From positions 62,001 through 126,000 of the forward strand of contig NZ_BDBL01000014.1 in NCBI RefSeq assembly GCF_001612965.1: a DNA stretch of 64,000 nt, written 5' to 3'. Origin of the DNA: Nocardia kruczakiae NBRC 101016 (GTDB lineage Bacteria; Actinomycetota; Actinomycetes; Mycobacteriales; Mycobacteriaceae). The translations under genes were made by a program, and so were the position numbers. This document shows positions 33,335 through 41,225 of this stretch, piece after piece. The notes below the pieces were generated by a model. The model did no database searches. It worked only from the letters and a program-made list of their open reading frames with translations, and had not been told where the DNA came from. The first letter of the stretch is position 1; every line of letters begins with the position of its first letter.

Positions 33335-34409
33335 CTCACCGGCCGAGGCCGAATTCCGGGATCGGTTGCGCCGCTGGCTGTCCGAGGTCGCCGGTGACTT
33401 CCCGACCTCCGGGGACGAATACTGGGCCCGTCAGGGGGAGTGGCATCGTGCCCTGTACGGGGCCGGTTTCTTCGGCTCGTCGTGGCCGAAGGAGTTCGGC
33501 GGACACGATCTGCCGCCGGTCTACGACGTGATCGTCGATGAGGAACTGGCCCGTGCGGGCGCCCCGCCCCGGCCGAGTCTGGGGTATCTGATCCAGGGGC
33601 TGGGCCGCCACGGCAGCGAGGAACTGCAGCGGCGATTCCTGCCCGGCATGATCGACGGCACCGAACGCTGGTGCCAGGGCTTCAGTGAACCGGGCGCCGG
33701 ATCGGATCTCGCCGCACTCACCACCACCGCCACCCTCGACGGCGACCACTATGTGATCCACGGCCACAAGATCTGGACCAGTTACTCCGATGTCGCGGAC
33801 TGGTGCCTGCTACTGGCCCGCACCGATCCGCAAGCGCCACGGCACAAAGGGATTTCGGCCTTCATCGTGTCGATGAAGCAGCCGGGTGTGCAGCAGCGGC
33901 CGCTGCGCATGATCAGCGGTATCACCACCGAATTCGGGCAGGTCGGTTTCGACGGCGCGATCGTGCCCGCCGACCGGATGGTCGGCGCGCCGGGTGACGG
34001 CTGGAAGCTGGCGATGACCGTGGTCGGTCACGAACGGGAACCGTCGACACTCGGTTATTCGGCTCGCTACGCCAAGACGGTCCGCGTGCTGGCCGACCGC
34101 GTCGACGGGCCGGTGCCCGACGAATTGACCTGGGCGGCGGTGCAATCGGAGATGCTGCGGCTGCATGTGCGGCGGCGTTTGTCCGAACAGCTGGACGGTG
34201 TCTCGCACGGCCCCGGCGGCTCACTCGACAAATTGCTCATGACCTGGGTGGATCAGGCCGTCGGTCATGCCGCGTTGACCATCGCCGGCACCGACGACGC
34301 CGACATGTTCGGCACCTACCTCTACAGCCGCGCCCAGAGCGTCATGGGCGGCACCTCGCAGATTCAGAAGAACATCATCGCCGCCCGCATACTCGGATTG
34401 GGAGCCTGA
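33321..34409 (+). CDS. Acyl-CoA dehydrogenase subunit, FAD/substrate-motif half of a split pair
   Basis: The 362-residue product from the GTG at 33321 has FGSSWPKEFGGHDLPP, the middle-domain motif QGFSEPGAGSDLAAL, KIWTSYSDVADWCLLLART, and the C-terminal GGTSQIQKNIIAARILGLG. It lacks the RxQFGxPI/HGGxG segments found in its partner, so the two should form a heterotetramer that oxidises an acyl-CoA at the alpha-beta bond with FAD. The substrate is unknown. The start overlaps the partner stop by 14 bases. Confidence 0.9.
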   Translation: MDFRDSPAEAEFRDRLRRWLSEVAGDFPTSGDEYWARQGEWHRALYGAGFFGSSWPKEFGGHDLPPVYDVIVDEELARAGAPPRPSLGYLIQGLGRHGSEELQRRFLPGMIDGTERWCQGFSEPGAGSDLAALTTTATLDGDHYVIHGHKIWTSYSDVADWCLLLARTDPQAPRHKGISAFIVSMKQPGVQQRPLRMISGITTEFGQVGFDGAIVPADRMVGAPGDGWKLAMTVVGHEREPSTLGYSARYAKTVRVLADRVDGPVPDELTWAAVQSEMLRLHVRRRLSEQLDGVSHGPGGSLDKLLMTWVDQAVGHAALTIAGTDDADMFGTYLYSRAQSVMGGTSQIQKNIIAARILGLGA

Positions 34410-34410
34410 C

Positions 34411-35190
34411 ATGTACGACCTGCCCGCCGAAGTCGACGTCCGGGCCGAGGGCCCGATTCGCATCGTCACGCTGAACCGTCCCGACGCGCTCAACGCGGTC
34501 GACGACGCACTGCACACCGGGCTGGCCCGGCTGTGGCCCCGGCTCGGCGAGGATCGGGAGGCCCGCGTCGCGGTGCTCACCGGCGCCGGGCGCGCTTTCT
34601 CCGCCGGCGGCGACTTCTCCTACCTCGGCGAACTGAGCCGCGACGCCGAGTTGCGCGCGAAAACCATTGCGCACGGCCGCGATATCGTGCTCGGGATGGC
34701 GCGATGCCGGGTGCCGATCGTGGCCGCCGTGAACGGGCCCGCCGTGGGCTTGGGCTGCAGCCTGGTCGCCCTCAGCGATATCGTCTACATCGCCGAACAG
34801 GCCTATCTGGCCGATCCGCACGTGCAGGTAGGTCTGGTGGCCGCCGACGGTGGCCCACTGACCTGGCCGCTGCACACCAGCCTGCTGCTGGCCAAGGAGT
34901 ACGCGCTGACCGGCGACCGAATCCCGGCCGAGCGGGCGCGGGAGATGGGCTTGGTCAATCACGTGGTCGCCGATCCGGTCGCCGAGGCACACGCCTGCGC
35001 CGAGCGGATCCTCCGATTGCCCAGGCAGGCAGTCGAGTCCACCAAACGGATATTGAACCTGCACCTCGAGCGAGCGGTGCTGGCCACGCTCGACTTCGCG
35101 CTCACCGCCGAGGATCTGACCTTCCAATCGGAGGATCTCCGCGCCAATCTGGCCCGGTTGTCGGCGCCGAAGAACGGCGCGAAGAAGTAG
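34411..35190 (+). CDS. Enoyl-CoA hydratase/isomerase family protein
   Basis: This 259-residue crotonase-fold protein has RIVTLNRPDALNAVDDAL (N-terminal CoA site), the first oxyanion segment GRAFSAGGDFSYLG and the second, NGPAVGLGCSLVALSDIVYI, with YLADPHVQVGLVAADGG. It should hydrate or isomerise the enoyl-CoA produced by the dehydrogenase pair just upstream. It begins one base after the dehydrogenase stop, in the ligase-led operon. The exact reaction (hydratase, isomerase or ring hydrolase) cannot be told from the motifs. Confidence 0.92.
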   Translation: MYDLPAEVDVRAEGPIRIVTLNRPDALNAVDDALHTGLARLWPRLGEDREARVAVLTGAGRAFSAGGDFSYLGELSRDAELRAKTIAHGRDIVLGMARCRVPIVAAVNGPAVGLGCSLVALSDIVYIAEQAYLADPHVQVGLVAADGGPLTWPLHTSLLLAKEYALTGDRIPAERAREMGLVNHVVADPVAEAHACAERILRLPRQAVESTKRILNLHLERAVLATLDFALTAEDLTFQSEDLRANLARLSAPKNGAKK

Positions 35191-35192
35191 CC

Positions 35193-36062
35193 GTGGTACA
35201 GAAGGGCGATCCGCAGTGGTATCTGTTCCTCCCGCAGATCCGGCTCGATATGGCCGATATCGTGGCGCGGGCCCGGGCGGCGGAGGCCGGCGGATTCGAC
35301 GGTATCGCCTTCATCGATCACGTGCGGGCGCCCGGCGCCGAACAGCAGCCGCTGTGGGAGGCGATGACGGTGGCCGCCTGGGTGGCCGCGCGCACCGAAC
35401 GGTTGCGCATCGGTCACCTGGTGCTCTGTGACGCGCTGCGCCATCCCGCGATGCTGGCGAAACAGGCGGTGGCGCTGCAGGAAGCCAGCGGTGGCCGGTT
35501 CGAACTCGGACTCGGTTCCGGATCGGTGCCGAAGGAATTGGCCGACTTCGACATCAACCACGAGGACGGCCCCGCCCGCCGGGCCCGGCTGGAACACACA
35601 CTGGCGCTGCTGCCGCGGTATTGGGCGGGTGCGGGGGAACTCGCCCTGGCACCCGCGCCCACCTCGCGGATTCCGATCGTGATCGGCGGGTCCGGTCCCG
35701 CCACCATGGCGCTGGTGCGCCGCTACGCGGACTGGTGGAATCTGCCGGCCAACCAGCTGGACCGGCTGCCGCGACTGCGGGCGAACGCGGGGTCGGCGCG
35801 CGTGTCCACCCAGCAGTTGGTGGGTTTCGCGGGGCGCGGTGCCGATCCCGACCGGGTGCGTGCGCTGAGCCTGCGCCGATTCGGTCATCTGGCAAGCGGT
35901 TTGGTGTGCGGGGACGCCGAGGAGCTGATCGCCCACTTCGCCGATGCTGTCGATGAGGGCGTCGAACGGTTCTACGTCTGGTTCACCGATTTCGCGCAGC
36001 CGCGGACTCTCGCCGAATTCGGTGACGCGGTCATCGGTGGCCTGCGGGCCGCGCGGCCGTAG
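35193..36062 (+). CDS. F420-type LLM-class oxidoreductase
   Basis: This 289-residue protein from the GTG at 35193 shows the luciferase-like barrel: AAEAGGFDGIAFIDHVRAPG, LRIGHLVLCDALRHPAMLAK, GGRFELGLGSGSVPKEL, IPIVIGGSGPATMALVRRYA and the loop ADWWNLP. It probably uses F420. It is the last gene of the ligase-dehydrogenase-hydratase operon and starts two bases after the hydratase stop. Its downstream side abuts the truncated SDR remnant on the other strand. Confidence 0.88.
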   Translation: MVQKGDPQWYLFLPQIRLDMADIVARARAAEAGGFDGIAFIDHVRAPGAEQQPLWEAMTVAAWVAARTERLRIGHLVLCDALRHPAMLAKQAVALQEASGGRFELGLGSGSVPKELADFDINHEDGPARRARLEHTLALLPRYWAGAGELALAPAPTSRIPIVIGGSGPATMALVRRYADWWNLPANQLDRLPRLRANAGSARVSTQQLVGFAGRGADPDRVRALSLRRFGHLASGLVCGDAEELIAHFADAVDEGVERFYVWFTDFAQPRTLAEFGDAVIGGLRAARP

Positions 36063-36132
36063 CGCCCGGAGGGGCGCCGATACCGCGGCCGGCACCCGCC
36101 ACGAACGCGACTTTGCCCGTCAGAGCGGTCAT
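36063..36132 (-). pseudogene. 5' remnant of a short-chain dehydrogenase gene
   Basis: The ATG at 36130-36132 overlaps the stop of the upstream SDR gene (ATGA) and reads MTALTGKVAFVAGAGRGIGA. This is the canonical SDR beginning with its TGxxxGxG-like NAD site. After about 20 codons the frame has unrelated PPGATAARPAGHR and stops inside the 3' end of the convergent LLM gene. No SDR catalytic part exists, so the gene was cut by a deletion or rearrangement. Confidence 0.7.
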
Positions 36133-36893
36133 TTGGGCGGGAACCGCAGCGCGCCGTCGAGGCGGATCACCTCACCGTTGAGGTAATCGTTCTCCACGAT
36201 GGACTGCACCAATTGCGCGTATTCCGGGGAGCGGCCCATCCGCTTGGGATGCGGAACCTGTTTGCCCCAATAGGTTTCCAGCTGATCGGCGGCCTTACCG
36301 TAGGCCGGGGTGTTGAACGTGCCGGGTGCGATGGTCACCACCCGGATGCCCAGCGGCGACAGGTCGCGCGCGGCGACCAGCGTCATGCCGACCACGCCGC
36401 CTTTGGCCGCCGAATACGGCAACTGCCCGATCTGGCCCTCGTAGGCGGCGATCGAGGCGGTGTTGACGATGACACCGCGCCGGCCCTCCTCACCCGGCTC
36501 CGACTGCGCGATCGCCGCGGCCGAGAGCCGCAGCACGTTGAACACGGCGGTGAGATAGAACTCGATCGTGGTGCGGAAGCCGTCCAACGCGAGCGGGCTG
36601 CCATCCTTGCCGACCAATCGGCCACCGCTGGCCGGCCCGCCGTGCGCGTCCACCGAGATGCGCAGCGGGCCCAGCGATTGCGCCTCGGCGATCGCCGCCT
36701 GCACCGACTCCTCGCTGGTGGCGTCGGTATGCACATAGCGGATACCGAGTTCGGCGGCCAGCTCCTTGCCCTTGTCGTCGGCGACGTCGGCCACCACCAC
36801 CTTGGCTCCCGCGGCGTGCAGCCTCCGCACGGTCGCCTCGCCCAGTCCGCCCGTTCCGCCCACCACGATCGCGGAGCTACCGCTGATCTCCAT
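36129..36893 (-). CDS. SDR-family 3-hydroxyacyl-CoA dehydrogenase (HSD10-like)
   Basis: This 254-residue SDR has AIVVGGTGGLGEATVRRL (NAD site) and the ADV acidic specificity region. VIVNTASIAAYEGQIGQLPY then SAAKGG contains the catalytic Ser and the YxxxK pair. PGTFNTPAYGKA and the C-terminal YLNGEVIRLDGALRFPP match type-10 17-beta-HSD/hydroxyacyl-CoA dehydrogenases, so it probably oxidises a 3-hydroxyacyl-CoA. The ATG at 36893 follows AGAGAGGG. It is divergent from the second ligase across a GAGAAT palindrome. Confidence 0.92.
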   Translation of the reverse strand: MEISGSSAIVVGGTGGLGEATVRRLHAAGAKVVVADVADDKGKELAAELGIRYVHTDATSEESVQAAIAEAQSLGPLRISVDAHGGPASGGRLVGKDGSPLALDGFRTTIEFYLTAVFNVLRLSAAAIAQSEPGEEGRRGVIVNTASIAAYEGQIGQLPYSAAKGGVVGMTLVAARDLSPLGIRVVTIAPGTFNTPAYGKAADQLETYWGKQVPHPKRMGRSPEYAQLVQSIVENDYLNGEVIRLDGALRFPPK

Positions 36894-36931
36894 GACGCTG
36901 CCCTCTCTTGAAATCAACACTCTCTTACTGA

Positions 36932-36946
36932 GAGAATAATGTTCTC
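36932..36946. promoter_or_regulatory. GAGAAT-type operator (site b), abutting the ligase start codon
   Basis: GAGAATAATGTTCTC ends on the base before the ATG at 36947 and lies 39 bases from the divergent SDR start. No Shine-Dalgarno sequence separates it from the ATG, so the ligase mRNA is probably leaderless, with the operator over the promoter (inference). Confidence 0.65.
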
Positions 36947-38383
36947 ATGAACATTAGCATGATCCTCGAGATGGCGGCCTCGGCCGGAAGCCGGCCGGTG
37001 ATCACCGTCGACGGCCGATCCCTCACGGCGGCGCAGCTGCTCCGGCTGGCGCGCCGCGCGGCCGCGGACTTCGCCGACAGTTCGGCGGTGCTGTATCTGG
37101 GCGCGAACCACCTGGCCTATCCGGTGGCGCTGTTCGGCGCGGTCCTGGCCGCGGTGCCGTTCGTGCCGCTGAACTATCGACTCGGCGAACACCAGCTGTC
37201 GGCACTGCTGGCACGGCATCCGGGTGCGCGGGTGCTGCGGCCCGAGGATCTGGACGCCCTGGTGGAAACCGATGCGGCACAGCCGGATCCGGAACCGCGG
37301 CCGGCGCCGTGGGACGGTGCGGCGGTGGCCGCGATCATCTACACCAGCGGCACCACTTCCGAACCCAAGGCGGCGCTGCTGCGGCACCGCCATCTGATGG
37401 CCTACCTGCTGAACACGATGGAATTCGGCGCGGCCGCGGAATCCGACGCCGCCCTGGTGTCGGTGCCGCCCTATCACATCGCCGGCCTCACCAACCTGCT
37501 GTCCAATCTCTACAGCGGCCGCCGGGTGGTGTATCTGCCCGCGTTCGATCCGCAGCGCTGGCTGGATACCGTTCGGGCCGAACGGATCACGCACGCCATG
37601 CTGGTGCCGACCATGCTGGCCCGTATCGTCACCGCGGCCGACGGTGCCACCGCGGACACACCGACACTGGCGAGCCTGGCCTACGGCGGTTCGCGGATGC
37701 CGCGACCGGTGCTGGAACGAGCGCTGGCGATGTTCCCCGGCACCGGTTTCGCCAATGCCTACGGCCTCACCGAAACCGCCTCCTCGGTGGCGGTGCTCGG
37801 CCCGGAGGATCACCGCGCCGCGCTGGCCGCGACCGATCCCGCCATCCGCGAGCGGCTCGGCTCCGTCGGCCGGGCGCTGCCCGGCGTCGAATTCGACATC
37901 CGCAGCGCCGCGGGAGAATCGCTGCCCATCGGGCAGACCGGCCTCGTGTTCGTGCGCGGCGAGCAGATCTCGGGGGAGTACGGTGCGCGCACCGCACTCG
38001 ACGCGGACGGCTGGTTCGGCACCCGCGACCTGGGCAGGCTGGACGACGACGGCTATCTGTTCATCGAGGGCCGAGCCGACGACACGATCATCCGCGGCGG
38101 GGAGAACATCGCGCCGGCCGAAATCGAGGACGTGCTCCTGACCCATCCCGGGATCAGCGAGGCCGCGGTGATCGGGGTGCCCGACCCGGAATGGGGGCAG
38201 CGGCTGGTCGCGGTCGTGGTGGGCGCCGGTGATCCCGAAGAGATCAAGCGGTGGGTGCGCGAGCGGATGCGGTCCTCGAAGACCCCCGACACGATCGTGT
38301 TCCGCGCCGAACTGCCCAAGACCGAAACCGGAAAACTGTTGCGCCGCAATCTCGTCGCCGAATCGGAGAGCTCCCATGCCTGA
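36947..38383 (+). CDS. Acyl-CoA ligase (AMP-forming, FadD-like)
   Basis: This 478-residue ANL enzyme has IIYTSGTTSEPKAALLRHRH (ATP loop, about 130-149), AYGLTE, GWFGTRDLGRLDDDGY, IIRGGENIAPAEIEDVL and the final LPKTETGKLLRR with the adenylation Lys. It heads an operon with a thiolase and a MeaB-like GTPase. The substrate is probably a later carboxylic-acid intermediate of the regulon, since a second ligase is encoded at 31048. Its 3' end overlaps the thiolase start by eight bases. Confidence 0.93.
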   Translation: MNISMILEMAASAGSRPVITVDGRSLTAAQLLRLARRAAADFADSSAVLYLGANHLAYPVALFGAVLAAVPFVPLNYRLGEHQLSALLARHPGARVLRPEDLDALVETDAAQPDPEPRPAPWDGAAVAAIIYTSGTTSEPKAALLRHRHLMAYLLNTMEFGAAAESDAALVSVPPYHIAGLTNLLSNLYSGRRVVYLPAFDPQRWLDTVRAERITHAMLVPTMLARIVTAADGATADTPTLASLAYGGSRMPRPVLERALAMFPGTGFANAYGLTETASSVAVLGPEDHRAALAATDPAIRERLGSVGRALPGVEFDIRSAAGESLPIGQTGLVFVRGEQISGEYGARTALDADGWFGTRDLGRLDDDGYLFIEGRADDTIIRGGENIAPAEIEDVLLTHPGISEAAVIGVPDPEWGQRLVAVVVGAGDPEEIKRWVRERMRSSKTPDTIVFRAELPKTETGKLLRRNLVAESESSHA

Positions 38384-39521
38384 AGCCGTCATCGTCTCCG
38401 CCGTGCGGACCCCCATCGGCACCGCGCGCAAGGGCACGCTGCGCGACACCAACGCCTTCGACCTCGCCCACCACGTGGTCGCGGCGGTCGCGCGCGATAT
38501 CGACCCGAGCATGGTGGGCGACGTCGTCCTCGGCGAGGGCCGCTACGGTGGCGGGGTGCTGGCTCGCCACGCGGCGGTCACGGCGGGGCTCACCACGGTG
38601 CCGGGTCTGGCCGCCAACCGGCACTGCGCGGCGGGAATGGCCGCGGTGCAGAGCGCGGCAGCCGGAATCCGGGCGGGGATGGACGAACTCGTCATCGCCG
38701 GCGGCGTGAATTCCGATTCCACCGGGCCGCGGGTGCGGTTCCGGGTCGGTGCCGACGAATGGATCGACCCGTGGGTCTCGCCGTCGCATCCGAACCGCCC
38801 GGACGCGCCGAATCTGGACATGTCGATCACCGTGGGCTGGAACACCGCCGTCAAGGCCGGAATTTCGCGCGCGGAGATGGACGCCTGGGCCTTGCGTTCG
38901 CACCGCAACGCGATCGCGGCCATCGACGAGGGCCGGTTCGAGGAGGAGATCGTCCCGATCGAGACGCCGCACGGCGAATTCTGCGTCGACGAACATCCGC
39001 GCCGCGACACCAGCCTGGAACGCCTCGCCGGACTGAAGGTGCTGCATCCGGAGATCGAGGGGTTCTCCGTCACCGCGGGTAACGCCTCCGGATCCAACGA
39101 CGGCGCCGCCGCGCTGGCGATCGCCTCGGATCGGCTGGGCCTGCCGGCGCTGGGTGTCATCCGCGCGTGGGCCTCGGTGGGAGTGGACCCGGCCGACACG
39201 GGCCTGGCGCCGATCGAGGCGATCACCAAAGCTGTTGCGCGGGCGGGTATCTCACTGTCGGAGGTGAAGCTGATCGAAATCAACGAGGCCTTCGCCTCGG
39301 TCCCGCTGGCCGCGGTCAAGGCGCTGGACCTGGATCCCGAGCGGGTGAACTACAGCGGGAGCGGTTGCTCGCTGGGACATCCCGTGGCAGCCACCGGCGC
39401 GCGTATGATCGTCACCCTGGTTCACGAATTGCGCCGTCGCGGTGGGGGATTCGGTATCGCGGCGCTGTGTGCCGGTGGTGGAATGGGGTCGGCGACCGTG
39501 GTCGAGGTGCCGGCCCCGTGA
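38376..39521 (+). CDS. Acetyl-CoA acyltransferase (thiolase, FadA-like)
   Basis: This 381-residue thiolase has the nucleophile Cys84 in NRHCAAGMAAVQSA, the NEAFAS segment in INEAFASVPLAAV, the His in CSLGHPVAATGARMIVTL and the acid-base Cys in AALCAGGGMGSA. It cleaves 3-ketoacyl-CoA with CoA to release acetyl- or propionyl-CoA. SGSGCSLGHP replaces the commoner GGAIALGHP, a variation also seen in side-chain thiolases. Coupled to the ligase before and, through GTGA, to the GTPase after. Confidence 0.94.
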   Translation: MPEAVIVSAVRTPIGTARKGTLRDTNAFDLAHHVVAAVARDIDPSMVGDVVLGEGRYGGGVLARHAAVTAGLTTVPGLAANRHCAAGMAAVQSAAAGIRAGMDELVIAGGVNSDSTGPRVRFRVGADEWIDPWVSPSHPNRPDAPNLDMSITVGWNTAVKAGISRAEMDAWALRSHRNAIAAIDEGRFEEEIVPIETPHGEFCVDEHPRRDTSLERLAGLKVLHPEIEGFSVTAGNASGSNDGAAALAIASDRLGLPALGVIRAWASVGVDPADTGLAPIEAITKAVARAGISLSEVKLIEINEAFASVPLAAVKALDLDPERVNYSGSGCSLGHPVAATGARMIVTLVHELRRRGGGFGIAALCAGGGMGSATVVEVPAP

Positions 39522-40429
39522 CCACCGCCGGGCGGGAGGCCAAGCGGCTGCTCGCCGCCGCCCGGGACGGTTCGCTGCGAGCCACCGGGCGGCTGCTGAG
39601 CATGGTCGAGAACGGTAGCCGCGACGAGGTTCTCGCGCTGCTCGGCTCGGCCGCCACGCCTAGGGTCCTGGGTGTGACCGGGCCGCCGGGCGCCGGGAAA
39701 TCGACCACGGTGGCGGCGCTGGTCGGCACCTACCGGGCGCAGGGGGCGCGAGTGGCCGTCTTGGCGGTGGATCCGTCCTCGCCCTACAGTGGCGGCGCCC
39801 TGCTCGGTGACCGTATCCGGATGTCGGCCCACGTCGGTGACCCCGGTGTGCTGATCCGCTCGGTGGCCACCCGTGGGCATATCGGCGGCCTGGCCGCGGT
39901 GGTGCCGGCCGCGATCCGGCTGCTGACCGACCTCGGCTACGACCGGATCGTGGTCGAGACGGTCGGGGTCGGGCAGTCGGAGATCGAGGTCGCCGCGGTC
40001 GCCGATCCGACCGTGGTCATCCTGAATCCCGGTGCGGGAGACGCGATTCAAGCCGCCAAGGCGGGGCTGCTGGAGGTCGCCGACATCCTCGTGGTGAACA
40101 AGGCCGACCGGCCCGGCGCGGACCGGACGGTGCGGGAACTGCGCGGCGAATCGCCGGCCCCCATCCTCACCCTCGTCGCCGAGAACGGCACCGGAATACC
40201 CGAACTGGCCCGGGCCATCGACGCGCACCAGCGCAGCGACGACCCGGAACGCCGCATCGCCCGCGCCCGCGTGCAGATCCTGTCGCTGGTGCACACCCGG
40301 GTGCGAGCCCATCCGGATCTGGACCGCCTCGCCGCGGACGTCGCCGCGGGGACGTTGGATGCCTACACCGCCGCGCAACGGCTGGTGCCACGGTCCGCCG
40401 CCGTTCCGGCGCCGGCCATTCGGTGGTGA
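39518..40429 (+). CDS. MeaB/ArgK-like G-protein chaperone of B12-dependent mutases
   Basis: This 303-residue P-loop GTPase has Walker A GPPGAGKST (55-63), the AVDPSSPYSGGALLGDRIRM segment that identifies the MeaB group, ETVGVGQSEIEV (switch region) and the base-specificity motif NKAD. MeaB proteins load and protect coenzyme B12 in methylmalonyl-CoA or related acyl-CoA mutases. No mutase is present here, so it may serve one elsewhere, perhaps handling propionyl-CoA from the thiolase. The end is shorter than in typical MeaB (about 330). It is coupled to the thiolase. Confidence 0.9.
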   Translation: MTTAGREAKRLLAAARDGSLRATGRLLSMVENGSRDEVLALLGSAATPRVLGVTGPPGAGKSTTVAALVGTYRAQGARVAVLAVDPSSPYSGGALLGDRIRMSAHVGDPGVLIRSVATRGHIGGLAAVVPAAIRLLTDLGYDRIVVETVGVGQSEIEVAAVADPTVVILNPGAGDAIQAAKAGLLEVADILVVNKADRPGADRTVRELRGESPAPILTLVAENGTGIPELARAIDAHQRSDDPERRIARARVQILSLVHTRVRAHPDLDRLAADVAAGTLDAYTAAQRLVPRSAAVPAPAIRW

Positions 40430-40454
40430 GCGCGCCGCGGGTGGTCGCTCACCA
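40424..40454. terminator. Bidirectional hairpin spanning two convergent stop codons
   Basis: Arms TGGTGAGCG (40424-40432) and CGCTCACCA (40446-40454) form a perfect 9-bp stem with a 13-base loop. The left arm contains the MeaB-like stop (TGA, 40427-40429), and the right arm contains the hemerythrin stop on the other strand (40449-40451). It probably ends both transcripts. Confidence 0.55.
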
Positions 40455-41123
40455 TTCGGGATCGCGGCGGTAGATCGCGCGGTACTCCCGGGCGAAGCTG
40501 CGCCGCCCGAGCACCCGCCAGGCCAGGCGTGCCGCCGGCGGCATCTCCGCGAGAAGTTTGCGTCGCTGGGATTCGGACGCCGTGTGCATCATGAAGCCGA
40601 GGAAGACCAGTTGGCGGTTCCTCGGCATGTGCGCGCGGCCGCGTTCGCCGAGAGCCCGCCACTCCGCGACGGTCATGACCTCCTCGACCACGGACAGGAC
40701 TTGGTGTTCTTCCTCGGCCAGGTGCTCGTCCAGCGCGGCGGCGAGCGCCCGTAGCGTTTCGGCGAGCCGATCGCGCACCGAAGTCGATGCGGCCGTGACG
40801 AATTCGCCCGCATCACGCCGCGCGCGCCGGACCAGCTCCGCGATGCGTTCGTGCTGTTCCTCCATGCGCAGTACCGCGCCGGCATGCATCGGGGCGCGTT
40901 CGAGCAGCAGCGGCCACATCAGCTCGTCCTCGCCGGTGTGATGCTCGTGCAGCCCGGTGCACAGCTCGTCCAGGAATGCCGCGAGCTGCCGGGCGCGCTC
41001 GACCTCGCCGGCGTCGACCCGGGCGACGAGGCCGGGAAGCGCGCGGAAGTGACTGCGAAAGGCGTTGTGCACGACGAGCATGTCGAAGGTGTCGGGGCGG
41101 AGGGGTGCGACGGCGGTGGGCAT
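40449..41123 (-). CDS. Hemerythrin-like (HHE) domain protein
   Basis: This 224-residue protein has the helical HHE-domain iron ligands: HNAFRSHFRALPGLV (first His pair region), LHEHHTGEDELMWPLLLE, EEQHERIAEL and LDEHLAEEEHQVLSVV. A C-terminal helix pair follows (FLGFMMHTASESQRRKLLAE). Di-iron HHE proteins bind oxygen or nitric oxide or act as sensors. It is divergent from the BTAD-AAA regulator, with about 100 bases between, so it may be a target of that regulator (inference). Confidence 0.9.
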   Translation of the reverse strand: MPTAVAPLRPDTFDMLVVHNAFRSHFRALPGLVARVDAGEVERARQLAAFLDELCTGLHEHHTGEDELMWPLLLERAPMHAGAVLRMEEQHERIAELVRRARRDAGEFVTAASTSVRDRLAETLRALAAALDEHLAEEEHQVLSVVEEVMTVAEWRALGERGRAHMPRNRQLVFLGFMMHTASESQRRKLLAEMPPAARLAWRVLGRRSFAREYRAIYRRDPEW

Positions 41124-41225
41124 GGCGGCTCCTGTCGGTGTCGAGAACTGCGATGAGGGTGACGCGTGCCGCTTGCAGCCGACTCGAGACGCACTTGGCG
41201 GCCGCCGTCCTAGACTTTGCGCATC

